From Prevotella sp. CAG:755 (GTDB taxonomy: Bacteria; Bacteroidota; Bacteroidia; Bacteroidales; Bacteroidaceae): a DNA stretch of 11,731 nt. The position numbers and the translations under genes were made by a program. Positions 7,069-11,731 of the stretch are shown here, in pieces (the first letter of the stretch is position 1; every line of letters begins with the position of its first letter). The DNA is taken from the NCBI GenBank assembly GCA_000431275.1, contig HF989213.1:59577-71307 (forward strand), in the 5' to 3' direction. The notes under the pieces are model-generated. The model had not been told where the DNA came from. It worked only from the letters and a program-made list of their open reading frames with translations, and made no database searches.

Positions 7069-7780
7069 AGGGGATGTGTTCATCGTCGGTCGTGTGTGTG
7101 AATTCGTCCGTGCCCGGAGTCTCTTCGAGGATGCCGGTGCCCTCTTCGCCGACGGGGTATCCGCCTTCGTCGAAGAAGAAGTCGTCGGTGTAGTCCATGC
7201 TGTCGAGGCCGTATATGTCTTCCTCGGTCTGTCCGTTGCCGGCGACGAGGGTGATGGGCGTGTCGACCGAGATGCGCGTCCCGGCGCTGACGATGCGCCC
7301 GTCGGCCTTGACACTGTAAACCCAGTCTTTCTCTCCGTCGATGAACTCGGTGGGGGCGAGGGTGAAGCCGAGGGAGGTCAGGCGCGACTGGGCTTCACGC
7401 AGCGAGCTGTTGTCGGCTATGTCGGGCAGGGCGATGGTGGGTTGCGTGCCCGAGTTGAGCGTGAGGAATATGGTGCGGCCGGGCTTGACATTCTTGCCTG
7501 CCTGGACCGACTGCCCGAGTACGGCGCCGGCGGGAAGGGAGCGCACGAAGCCCGAGTCGGCCACTTCGGCTCCGAGGCTGAGCTTCTGTAACTGGCGTGT
7601 GGCTTCGGCCTGGCTGAGGCCACGCAGGTCGGGCACGGTGACTTCCTCGCCGTGGCGGGTGTAGCGGTCGAGGGCGAAGAGCGTGCCGAATACGAGGCCG
7701 GCGGCCACGATGGCCATCGCCAAGAAGTTGCCCCACAGGATAGGGCTTCCTAATTTTCTGAAAAACTCGCGTATCGTCAT
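7058..7780 (-). CDS. Single-pass membrane protein with two PASTA domains
   Basis: The 240-residue product has a short cytoplasmic N-terminus, one membrane helix (about 13-37), and two PASTA domains outside: PASTA 1 at about 46-112 (beginning VTVPDLRGLSQAEA) and PASTA 2 at about 116-182 (beginning IALPDIADNSS). A strongly acidic tail (183-240, rich in D and E) ends the protein. PASTA domains bind peptidoglycan fragments or help position penicillin-binding proteins; elsewhere they are usually fused to Ser/Thr kinases or PBPs, but here there is neither. It is first in the operon with rluD, ddl, an acyltransferase and a lipoprotein. The start at 7780 is preferred over an in-frame ATG at 7840, because the -7 promoter box at 7827-7834 would leave the latter outside the transcript, and because MTIREFFRKLGSP leads directly into the membrane helix. 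Confidence 0.87.
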   Translation of the reverse strand: MTIREFFRKLGSPILWGNFLAMAIVAAGLVFGTLFALDRYTRHGEEVTVPDLRGLSQAEATRQLQKLSLGAEVADSGFVRSLPAGAVLGQSVQAGKNVKPGRTIFLTLNSGTQPTIALPDIADNSSLREAQSRLTSLGFTLAPTEFIDGEKDWVYSVKADGRIVSAGTRISVDTPITLVAGNGQTEEDIYGLDSMDYTDDFFFDEGGYPVGEEGTGILEETPGTDEFTHTTDDEHIPYAE

Positions 7781-7826
7781 GGTTCGGGTTTGCGCGTAAC
7801 GTTTCGTGGGCCGGGCGGCCGTGAGG

Positions 7827-7858
7827 CAAAGGTACGACAAAAAAACGAGAGAAGTAAA
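7827..7858 (-). promoter_or_regulatory. Promoter of the PASTA-rluD-ddl operon
   Basis: On the minus strand, TACCTTTG (7827-7834) is a perfect match to the Bacteroidota -7 box TAnnTTTG. Twenty bases upstream lies TTTA (7855-7858), one mismatch from the -33 TTTG. Transcription would begin near 7820, leaving a leader of about 40 bases before the ATG at 7780. The upstream half of the promoter is built from the right arm and T tract of the rpmH terminator. Confidence 0.75.
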
Positions 7859-7888
7859 GGCTTCGTGCGGAAAACCCTTACTTCCCTC
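7839..7888 (-). terminator. Intrinsic terminator of rpmH
   Basis: On the minus strand a 14-bp stem (7875-7888 with 7847-7860, two G-U wobbles, no mismatches) encloses a 14-base loop. After one intervening base it is followed by seven T (the A run at 7839-7845). It starts 24 bases after the rpmH stop. Stem length and T tract make this a convincing Rho-independent terminator. Confidence 0.88.
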
Positions 7889-7912
7889 TTATTGCTTTGG
7901 ACGCGGTGCCCG

Positions 7913-8071
7913 TTAACGCTTGCCGTGTACTTCGTCGGCCACGGTCAGCTTCTTGCGGCCTTTGGCGCGGCGGGCGGCCAAGACGCGGCGGCCGTTGGCG
8001 GTGGCCATGCGCTGGCGGAAACCATGCTTGTTGTTTCTCTTCCTGTTGTGGGGTTGGTAAGTTCTTTTCAT
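7913..8071 (-). CDS. rpmH: 50S ribosomal protein L34 (bL34)
   Basis: This small gene encodes 52 residues, the normal size of L34. The protein begins [12 protein letters not shown] and continues through [20 protein letters not shown] (residues 16-35) to KGRKKLT, the near-invariant L34 pattern of a basic, arginine/lysine-rich protein that binds 23S rRNA in the large subunit. In many bacteria rpmH is followed by rnpA near dnaA; here it stands alone, with its own promoter (8116-8147) and a strong terminator (7839-7888). The 5' leader is rich in CAAA repeats and has no Shine-Dalgarno motif. Confidence 0.97.
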   Translation of the reverse strand: MKRTYQPHNRKRNNKHGFRQRMATANGRRVLAARRAKGRKKLTVADEVHGKR

Positions 8072-8102
8072 GCTATGCTCGTTTTATTTGTTTGTTCGTT
8101 TG

Positions 8103-8123
8103 TACATTTGGCGTGCAAATGTA
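8103..8123. repeat. Perfect inverted repeat at the rpmH promoter
   Basis: TACATTTG at 8103-8110 and its exact complement CAAATGTA at 8116-8123 flank a five-base spacer (GCGTG). The 8116-8123 arm is the minus-strand -7 box of the rpmH promoter. The other arm falls around the expected transcription start, so an intact RNA hairpin is unlikely and the symmetry is more like that of a DNA operator. The regulatory role is inferred. Confidence 0.6.
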
Positions 8124-8147
8124 GTGAGTTTTTTCGGAACGTGCAAA
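8116..8147 (-). promoter_or_regulatory. Promoter of rpmH
   Basis: On the minus strand TTTG (8144-8147), a 20-base spacer and TACATTTG (8116-8123) form a textbook Bacteroidota promoter. Transcription should begin near 8109, giving a leader of about 38 bases that is A-rich and contains several CAAA-like repeats before the ATG at 8071. Confidence 0.85.
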
Positions 8148-8310
8148 GTTTTGCGGGGCTAAATTCCATGATTTTCCCCTCTTCGGCTGTCGGCCGGCAC
8201 TGCGGGCATCCGGCGGAGCCGGCGGCGGTGTCCATCTTGCGCCCTCGGGCATGGGCGGGGATGCCCTGAGCGGAAAAGCGGGGGCTGCGACGGGAAAAAC
8301 TGTCGGCCCT

Positions 8311-8324
8311 CCCGTCCGGACGGG
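8311..8324. repeat. Perfect 14-bp palindrome
   Basis: CCCGTCCGGACGGG is its own reverse complement, with no spacer. It lies about 50 bases beyond the rplS terminator in intergenic DNA. No function can be assigned; in GC-rich DNA a palindrome of this size may be chance. Confidence 0.5.
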
Positions 8325-8346
8325 GGCTGTGGGCGTCGCGCCGGGG

Positions 8347-8363
8347 CGGCAGGCCGCCTGCCG
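8347..8363. repeat. GC hairpin downstream of the rplS terminator
   Basis: CGGCAGG at 8347-8353 pairs with CCTGCCG at 8357-8363 around a three-base loop. It sits 8 bases past the T tract of the rplS terminator on the minus strand and could act as a second stop or stabiliser for read-through transcripts, though it has no T tract of its own. Confidence 0.5.
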
Positions 8364-8371
8364 TGTCAACG

Positions 8372-8407
8372 AAAAACCGCCGCCGTGGAGCTGCCTCCGG
8401 GCGACGG
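8372..8407 (-). terminator. Intrinsic terminator of rplS
   Basis: On the minus strand an 8-bp stem (8400-8407 with 8377-8384, one G-U wobble) is continued by an inner GGAG/CTCC stem (8395-8398 with 8387-8390) around a four-base loop, with a small one-by-two internal loop between them. Five T follow directly (the A run at 8372-8376). The structure starts 25 bases after the rplS stop. Confidence 0.85.
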
Positions 8408-8432
8408 CTGTATGGATGCACGGACCGGCCGG

Positions 8433-8804
8433 TTATGCTTCGGCTGTGGTCGAGTTGGCACGTTTTTCTTTGATACGGGCTTTCTTGCCGGTGAGGTTGC
8501 GCAGGTAGTAGAGCTTGGCGCGGCGTACTCTACCGACTTTGTTCACTTCGACGCTCTGGATGTTGGGGGAGTCGAATGGGAAAATACGTTCTACGCCCAC
8601 GGTGCCCGACATCTTGCGCACGGTGAAGCGCTTTTTGTTCTCGTGGCCCGTGATTTTGATGACTACACCGCGGTAGAGCTGCACGCGCTCTTTGTTGCCT
8701 TCAATAATCTTGTAGGCTACGGTCACGGTGTCGCCGGCTTTGAACTTCGGCATCTCGATGCCTGAGGGGAACGCCTGTTGGGCGATCTTAATCAAATCTT
8801 CCAT
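8433..8804 (-). CDS. rplS: 50S ribosomal protein L19 (bL19)
   Basis: The 123-residue product matches bL19 over its whole length: [22 protein letters not shown] (from residue 19), VQLYRGVVI (41-49), [17 protein letters not shown] (60-76), and the C-terminal [22 protein letters not shown] (90-111). L19 lies at the 30S/50S interface of the ribosome. It usually sits in an rpsP-rimM-trmD-rplS operon in Proteobacteria and Firmicutes, but here it is a stand-alone unit with its own promoter, structured leader and terminator. A short Ser/Thr/Ala tail (117-123) follows the conserved core. Confidence 0.97.
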   Translation of the reverse strand: MEDLIKIAQQAFPSGIEMPKFKAGDTVTVAYKIIEGNKERVQLYRGVVIKITGHENKKRFTVRKMSGTVGVERIFPFDSPNIQSVEVNKVGRVRRAKLYYLRNLTGKKARIKEKRANSTTAEA

Positions 8805-8840
8805 TGTTGGTACTTATTGTTTTTTATGTGTCAGTCCCAG

Positions 8841-8882
8841 CACAACGTGCCCGGGCAACTCTTCTTCCCGGCAGAGGTTGTG
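8841..8882 (-). promoter_or_regulatory. Structured 5' leader of rplS
   Basis: Inside the expected rplS leader, an outer 6-bp stem (8877-8882 with 8841-8846) and an inner 5-bp stem (8867-8871 with 8851-8855) are separated by a 5-by-4-base internal loop and closed by an 11-base loop. The element starts within a few bases of the predicted transcription start and ends 36 bases before the ATG. Autoregulatory leaders of this kind are known for L19 in other bacterial groups; that this is one is inference. Confidence 0.55.
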
Positions 8883-8893
8883 TGAAAGCGGTG

Positions 8894-8925
8894 CAAAGTA
8901 ACGCTTTTTCCGGGACATGGCCAAA
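8894..8925 (-). promoter_or_regulatory. Promoter of rplS
   Basis: On the minus strand TTTG (8922-8925), a 20-base spacer and TTACTTTG (8894-8901) resemble the Bacteroidota promoter, with one departure from TAnnTTTG at the second base. Spacing is identical to that of the rpmH promoter. The leader from about 8887 to the ATG at 8804 would be some 83 bases. Confidence 0.65.
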
Positions 8926-9154
8926 TGTTTCCCGGGCTTTTTGGTTTTTGCGGGGCGACTTTGCCGGTTTCCGGGGGATGGGCCTGAGCGTCGGCAGGCG
9001 GTGTGCGGGCGTGCCGGGGCAGTGCGTCCGGCTGCCGCCGCAGGTGGTGGGGCGGGCGGATGTGGCTTCCCGTGTCCGGCGGCTGGCCCGCAGGATGGCC
9101 GGCGGCGGGTGTGGGGAGCTCCGGGAGCGGGGCTTCCTCGATGTGGCCCGGTGC

Positions 9155-9634
9155 TTATTTCCCGTCCGGCGGCGACATGTTGAACTCGTTGCCCTCGCTG
9201 GCGTCTTTGAATCCTTGGGCGTAGCCTTCGCGGTATCCTTTGACGTAGCTGTTGCGGCTATCTGTGCTCTTGAAGGTGTTGCTCTCGTCATAGGTGGCCA
9301 TGTGGCTTCCGGTGTGGCCGTCGTCGAGGCCGCTGTTGTAGCCGTCTTCGAACCCGGCCTCGTAGGGCGGGCGCGGGTCGACGCCGACGGTGTCGCTGAC
9401 GGCCACGATGGTGATGCTGTCGGCGCTGGCCGCTGTCTCGTCGCTGTCGGGCGGGAGGATGTCGGGGGTGGCTGTGGCAGCCGGCGGCGTGGCTGGCGGC
9501 ACCGGTGCCGGATGGGGGCCGTTCGACAGGAGTTTGAGCGCGACGATGGCAGCGACGATGACGATGCCTGCTGCGACGAGCATTTTCGTCCGGCCGCCGC
9601 CGAATGTTTTTTGGCTGTTGTCGTTATCTTTCAT
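9155..9634 (-). CDS. Membrane-anchored protein of unknown function with GY/GF-x-(D/E)-G repeats
   Basis: I do not recognise this 159-residue product. It has a short charged N-terminus, one membrane helix (about 18-36), a proline/alanine/threonine-rich linker (39-62), an acidic region, and a C-terminal part with two related glycine/aromatic blocks: AGFEDGYNSGLDDG (93-106) and KGYREGYAQGFKDA (132-145). The arrangement suggests a small cytoplasmic tail, one membrane pass and an exported C-terminal domain. It begins 11 bases after the rodA stop, so it should be co-transcribed with the PBP2 and rodA genes, which hints at a link to cell elongation or wall synthesis. That is a context inference only. 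The linker is low-complexity, but the repeated blocks and the tight spacing support a real gene. Confidence 0.75.
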   Translation of the reverse strand: MKDNDNSQKTFGGGRTKMLVAAGIVIVAAIVALKLLSNGPHPAPVPPATPPAATATPDILPPDSDETAASADSITIVAVSDTVGVDPRPPYEAGFEDGYNSGLDDGHTGSHMATYDESNTFKSTDSRNSYVKGYREGYAQGFKDASEGNEFNMSPPDGK

Positions 9635-9645
9635 GGGTCGTTGGC

Positions 9646-11118
9646 TTAGTTTGTAGTGCGTTTGTTCCCGGCGTCGATGCGCAGGAAGATGAAAAGCAGC
9701 AGGGTGAAGCCCCAGAGCGAGGAGCCGCCGTAGCTGAAAAAGGGCAGCGGAATGCCGATGACGGGCGTCAGGCCGAGCACCATGCCGATGTTGATGAACA
9801 CGTGGAAGAGGAAGATGCTCATGACCGAGTAGCCGTAGACGCGCCCGAAGGTCGTGGTCTGGCGTTCGGCCAGGTGGATGAGCCGCAGGATGAGGGCGAG
9901 GAACAGCCCCAGCACGAAGGCGGAGCCGAGGAAGCCCTCCTCTTCGCCGACGGTACAGAAGATGAAGTCGGTGTCCTGCTCGGGCACGTATTTCAGCTTG
10001 GTCTGTGTGCCGTTCAGGAATCCTTTGCCTTCGAGGCCTCCCGAGCCGATGGCGATCATGCTTTGGTTGACGTTATAGCCGGCTCCGGTGGGGTCTTCCT
10101 CGATGCCGAGGAGCACGCGGATGCGGGTCTGCTGGTGGGGTTCGAGCACGTTGTTGAGCACGTAGTCCGAGGAATAGAACAGCGCCAGCGAGCCCAGCGT
10201 GAAGAGGGCGACGTAGAAGTAGTTGATGAGGCGTTCGCTCAGAGCGGTGTAGGCAAGGTAGCCGACGACAGCGACGCACACGGCCAGCTGCACCCAGGCC
10301 ACGTCGAAGGGCACGACGAAGAGCGACACGAGCACGGCCAGCGCCATGGCGCCTCCGCCGTAGCCGAGAATGTGCCAGAGCACGCGGCGTGCCGGGCAGT
10401 AGGTGCGGACCATGCCAGCGGTGAAGAGCCAGATGAGCACCAGCACGCTGAACTCGCCCACCGGTGTGAGCGTCTGGGGCAGGAGCATCGTGCTGAAACG
10501 CACACCGACGACGAAATAAATGACCGCGGCGATTCCGCCGAAGAGGAAGCACCCCGGCATTCCTTCACGGTAGAACATCAGGAAGAAGGCCAGATAGACG
10601 AGGGCCGAGCCCGTCTCGCGTTGCATCACGATGAGCACCATCGGTGCGAGCACCACCGCGGCTGCGCGCGCGAAGTCCTTCCAGTTTTTGAGCGTGAAGC
10701 CGTATTGGTTCATTAGCTTGGCCACGGTCAGGGCGGTGGCGCACTTGGCAAACTCGGCCGGTTGCAGGCTCACCGGTCCCAGGCTGATCCATGAGTAGGA
10801 GCCTTTGATGTCCGTCGCGATGAACGGCGTGATGAAGAGCAGCAGGAGCATGAGCACGTAGACCAGGTTGGCCAGCGTGTCATAGATACGGTCTTCGAGC
10901 ATCAGCAGCACGAAGCCCAGTCCGACGGAGCATCCCATCCAGGCCAACTGCTTGCCGGTCCGGTTGGTCCAACTGAGCAGGTCGCTGTGGTTGAAGTCGT
11001 AGCTGGCCCCGCAGACGCTGGCCCAACCGCACGCCATGAGCAGCAGGTAGATGACTATCGTCCACCAGTCGACCGTAGCCAGCGGGCTGCGCCGTTTCCT
11101 GTCAAGATTCATATTCAT
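9646..11118 (-). CDS. rodA: RodA, SEDS-family peptidoglycan glycosyltransferase
   Basis: The 490-residue multi-pass membrane protein carries SEDS hallmarks: GSYSWISLGPVSLQPAEFAK (106-125), QRETGSALV (166-174), NQSMIAIGSGGLEGKG (351-366), YVPEQDTDFIF (377-387), and the C-terminal GIPLPFFSYGGSS (455-467). The aspartate in the TDFIF block (D384) corresponds to the residue held essential in other RodA proteins. RodA polymerises lipid II into glycan strands with its partner PBP2, whose gene lies just upstream and overlaps this one. By eye there are about 13 membrane helices, and the protein is some 120 residues longer than E. coli RodA; the extra part is mainly residues 220-320. The start is ATG at 11118 or 11112 (17- or 11-base overlap with the PBP2 gene); an in-frame ATG at 11160 seems less likely. 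Confidence 0.94.
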   Translation of the reverse strand: MNMNLDRKRRSPLATVDWWTIVIYLLLMACGWASVCGASYDFNHSDLLSWTNRTGKQLAWMGCSVGLGFVLLMLEDRIYDTLANLVYVLMLLLLFITPFIATDIKGSYSWISLGPVSLQPAEFAKCATALTVAKLMNQYGFTLKNWKDFARAAAVVLAPMVLIVMQRETGSALVYLAFFLMFYREGMPGCFLFGGIAAVIYFVVGVRFSTMLLPQTLTPVGEFSVLVLIWLFTAGMVRTYCPARRVLWHILGYGGGAMALAVLVSLFVVPFDVAWVQLAVCVAVVGYLAYTALSERLINYFYVALFTLGSLALFYSSDYVLNNVLEPHQQTRIRVLLGIEEDPTGAGYNVNQSMIAIGSGGLEGKGFLNGTQTKLKYVPEQDTDFIFCTVGEEEGFLGSAFVLGLFLALILRLIHLAERQTTTFGRVYGYSVMSIFLFHVFINIGMVLGLTPVIGIPLPFFSYGGSSLWGFTLLLFIFLRIDAGNKRTTN

Positions 11119-11731
11119 AGCTGATGTGGCGCTGTTGATAGTGGGTGGCTTTCTTTTCACTTTCGGGCGAGAGGCGGCCGTTGAGGTATTGCTCGATGAT
11201 CAAGGCTCCGAGCGGCACGCCGAACTCGGCGCCGAATCCGCCGTTCTCGACGTAGACGCAGACGGCTATGCGCGGATTGTTCATCGGGGCGAAGCCCATG
11301 AAGGCCGAGTGGTCGTGGCCGCGGTTCTCGGCCGTTCCGGTCTTTCCGCACACTTCGACGCCGGGCAGGTTGGCTCCCCGGCAGGTGCCGGCCAGCACGG
11401 CGCGCCGCATGCCGGCCACGACATAATTATAATAGCGCGGACTGACCATCGTGTAGCGGCGTTCGAGATAGGCGGAGTCGAGCTGGGCTCCCTGTACGCT
11501 GCGCACTACGTGCGGGATGTAGTAGTAGCCGCGGTTGGCGATAGTGGCGGCCAGGTTGGCTATCTGCAAGGGCGTAGCGGTGACCTCGCCCTGGCCGATG
11601 GCGATTGAGATGACGGTCAGGCCGTTCCACCGCTTGCGGTAGGCCTTGTCATAGTAGTCCGCGTTGGGGATCATGCCGCGCCGTTCGCCCGGCAGGTCGA
11701 TGCCGAGGCGGTAGCCGTAGCCCATGGAGAC
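11102..11731 (-). CDS. mrdA: Penicillin-binding protein 2, C-terminal part (cut by window end)
   Basis: Only the last 209 residues are in the window; the gene continues past 11731. The visible part is the transpeptidase end of a class B PBP: a TGIDLPGE-like RLGIDLPGERRGMIPN block, WNGLTVISIAIGQGE with TPLQIANLAATIANRG after it, and the KTG motif in VEVCGKTGTAENRG (K at visible residue 130), followed by HSAFMGFAP. The catalytic SxxK and SxN motifs must lie upstream of the window. With RodA it should cross-link newly made glycan strands in the periplasm. The assignment to PBP2 rather than the division enzyme PBP3 rests on the adjoining rodA gene and on the block pattern. Its stop codon lies inside the start of rodA. 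Confidence 0.92.
   Translation of the reverse strand, partial: VSMGYGYRLGIDLPGERRGMIPNADYYDKAYRKRWNGLTVISIAIGQGEVTATPLQIANLAATIANRGYYYIPHVVRSVQGAQLDSAYLERRYTMVSPRYYNYVVAGMRRAVLAGTCRGANLPGVEVCGKTGTAENRGHDHSAFMGFAPMNNPRIAVCVYVENGGFGAEFGVPLGALIIEQYLNGRLSPESEKKATHYQQRHISYEYES

Larger units (their letters stand above)
8072..8432. other. Intergenic region between rplS and rpmH
   Basis: This 361-base stretch holds no convincing protein or RNA gene. Its upper end carries the rplS terminator (8372-8407), followed on the minus strand by a 7-bp GC hairpin with a three-base loop (8347-8363) and a perfect 14-bp palindrome (8311-8324). Its lower end carries the rpmH promoter and an adjoining inverted repeat (8103-8123). 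The section from about 8160 to 8310 is GC-rich and I see nothing specific in it. Open frames crossing it on either strand have no recognisable domain. Confidence 0.8.
8805..9154. other. Intergenic region upstream of rplS
   Basis: The 350-base stretch contains the rplS leader and promoter (8805-8925). From about 8926 to 9154 it is GC-rich, with no gene that I can support. No intrinsic terminator with a T tract is visible after the gene ending at 9155, so the rodA operon probably ends by another mechanism or reads toward rplS. A TTTTTGCGGGGC motif at 8945-8956 recurs in two other promoter regions of the window. Confidence 0.75.

Noticed and set aside
7069..7314. Upstream extension of rluD
   Set aside because: The frame is open, but the extra residues are low complexity and lie entirely inside the PASTA gene in another frame; the S4 domain follows naturally from the ATG at 7068 or 7083.
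8103..8110. Plus-strand promoter from TACATTTG, divergent to rpmH
   Set aside because: No TTTG lies at 19-21 bases upstream and no supported plus-strand gene follows, so it is reported only as part of the inverted repeat.
8824..9291. Minus-strand open frame over the rplS leader and the end of the unknown protein gene
   Set aside because: It overlaps the unknown gene in another frame, runs through the rplS promoter, and its translation is Arg/Pro/Thr-rich low complexity.
9604..10716. Plus-strand open frame (370 codons) opposite rodA
   Set aside because: The translation is a run of H/E/D/A-rich residues without recognisable motifs; it mirrors the hydrophobic codons of rodA.

Overview
The window looks like chromosomal, housekeeping DNA from a GC-rich member of the Bacteroidota, most likely Bacteroidales. 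Four things point there: promoters of the TTTG-N20-TAnnTTTG type; A-rich leaders without Shine-Dalgarno sequences; an ordered run of PASTA protein, RluD, Ddl and acyltransferase genes; and a NigD-like lipoprotein. I cannot name a genus. I see no mobile elements, CRISPR arrays, tRNAs or rRNAs, and no obvious sign of horizontal transfer.

Layout. (1) Positions 67-3001, plus strand: a tight four-gene run encoding a family 2 glycosyltransferase, RadC, a MIP18/SufT-like Fe-S protein and LpxH, behind a promoter-like -7 box. (2) Positions 3074-3134: a long near-perfect hairpin between the two converging transcription units. (3) Positions 3144-7834, minus strand: a five-gene operon read from high to low coordinates: PASTA-only membrane protein, RluD, D-Ala-D-Ala ligase, acyltransferase and NigD-like lipoprotein. 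(4) Positions 7839-8147, minus strand: rpmH (L34, 52 aa) with its own promoter and a strong terminator. That terminator overlaps the promoter of the PASTA operon. (5) Positions 8372-8925, minus strand: rplS (L19) as a single-gene unit with promoter, structured leader and intrinsic terminator. (6) Positions 9155-11731, minus strand: the 3' end of the PBP2 gene (mrdA, cut by the window edge), rodA, and a small membrane-anchored protein of unknown function.

Much of the content concerns the cell envelope. LpxH makes lipid X for lipid A. Ddl supplies D-Ala-D-Ala for peptidoglycan. RodA and PBP2 form the glycan polymerase/transpeptidase pair of the elongation machinery. The acyltransferase probably acts on glycerophospholipid or a related acceptor, and the PASTA protein may sense or bind peptidoglycan. 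L34, L19 and RluD (23S rRNA pseudouridylation) connect the region to ribosome production.

No clearly new multi-gene system is visible. The least explained items are the unknown protein encoded directly after rodA, the stand-alone PASTA protein, and several regulatory DNA structures around rpmH and rplS.
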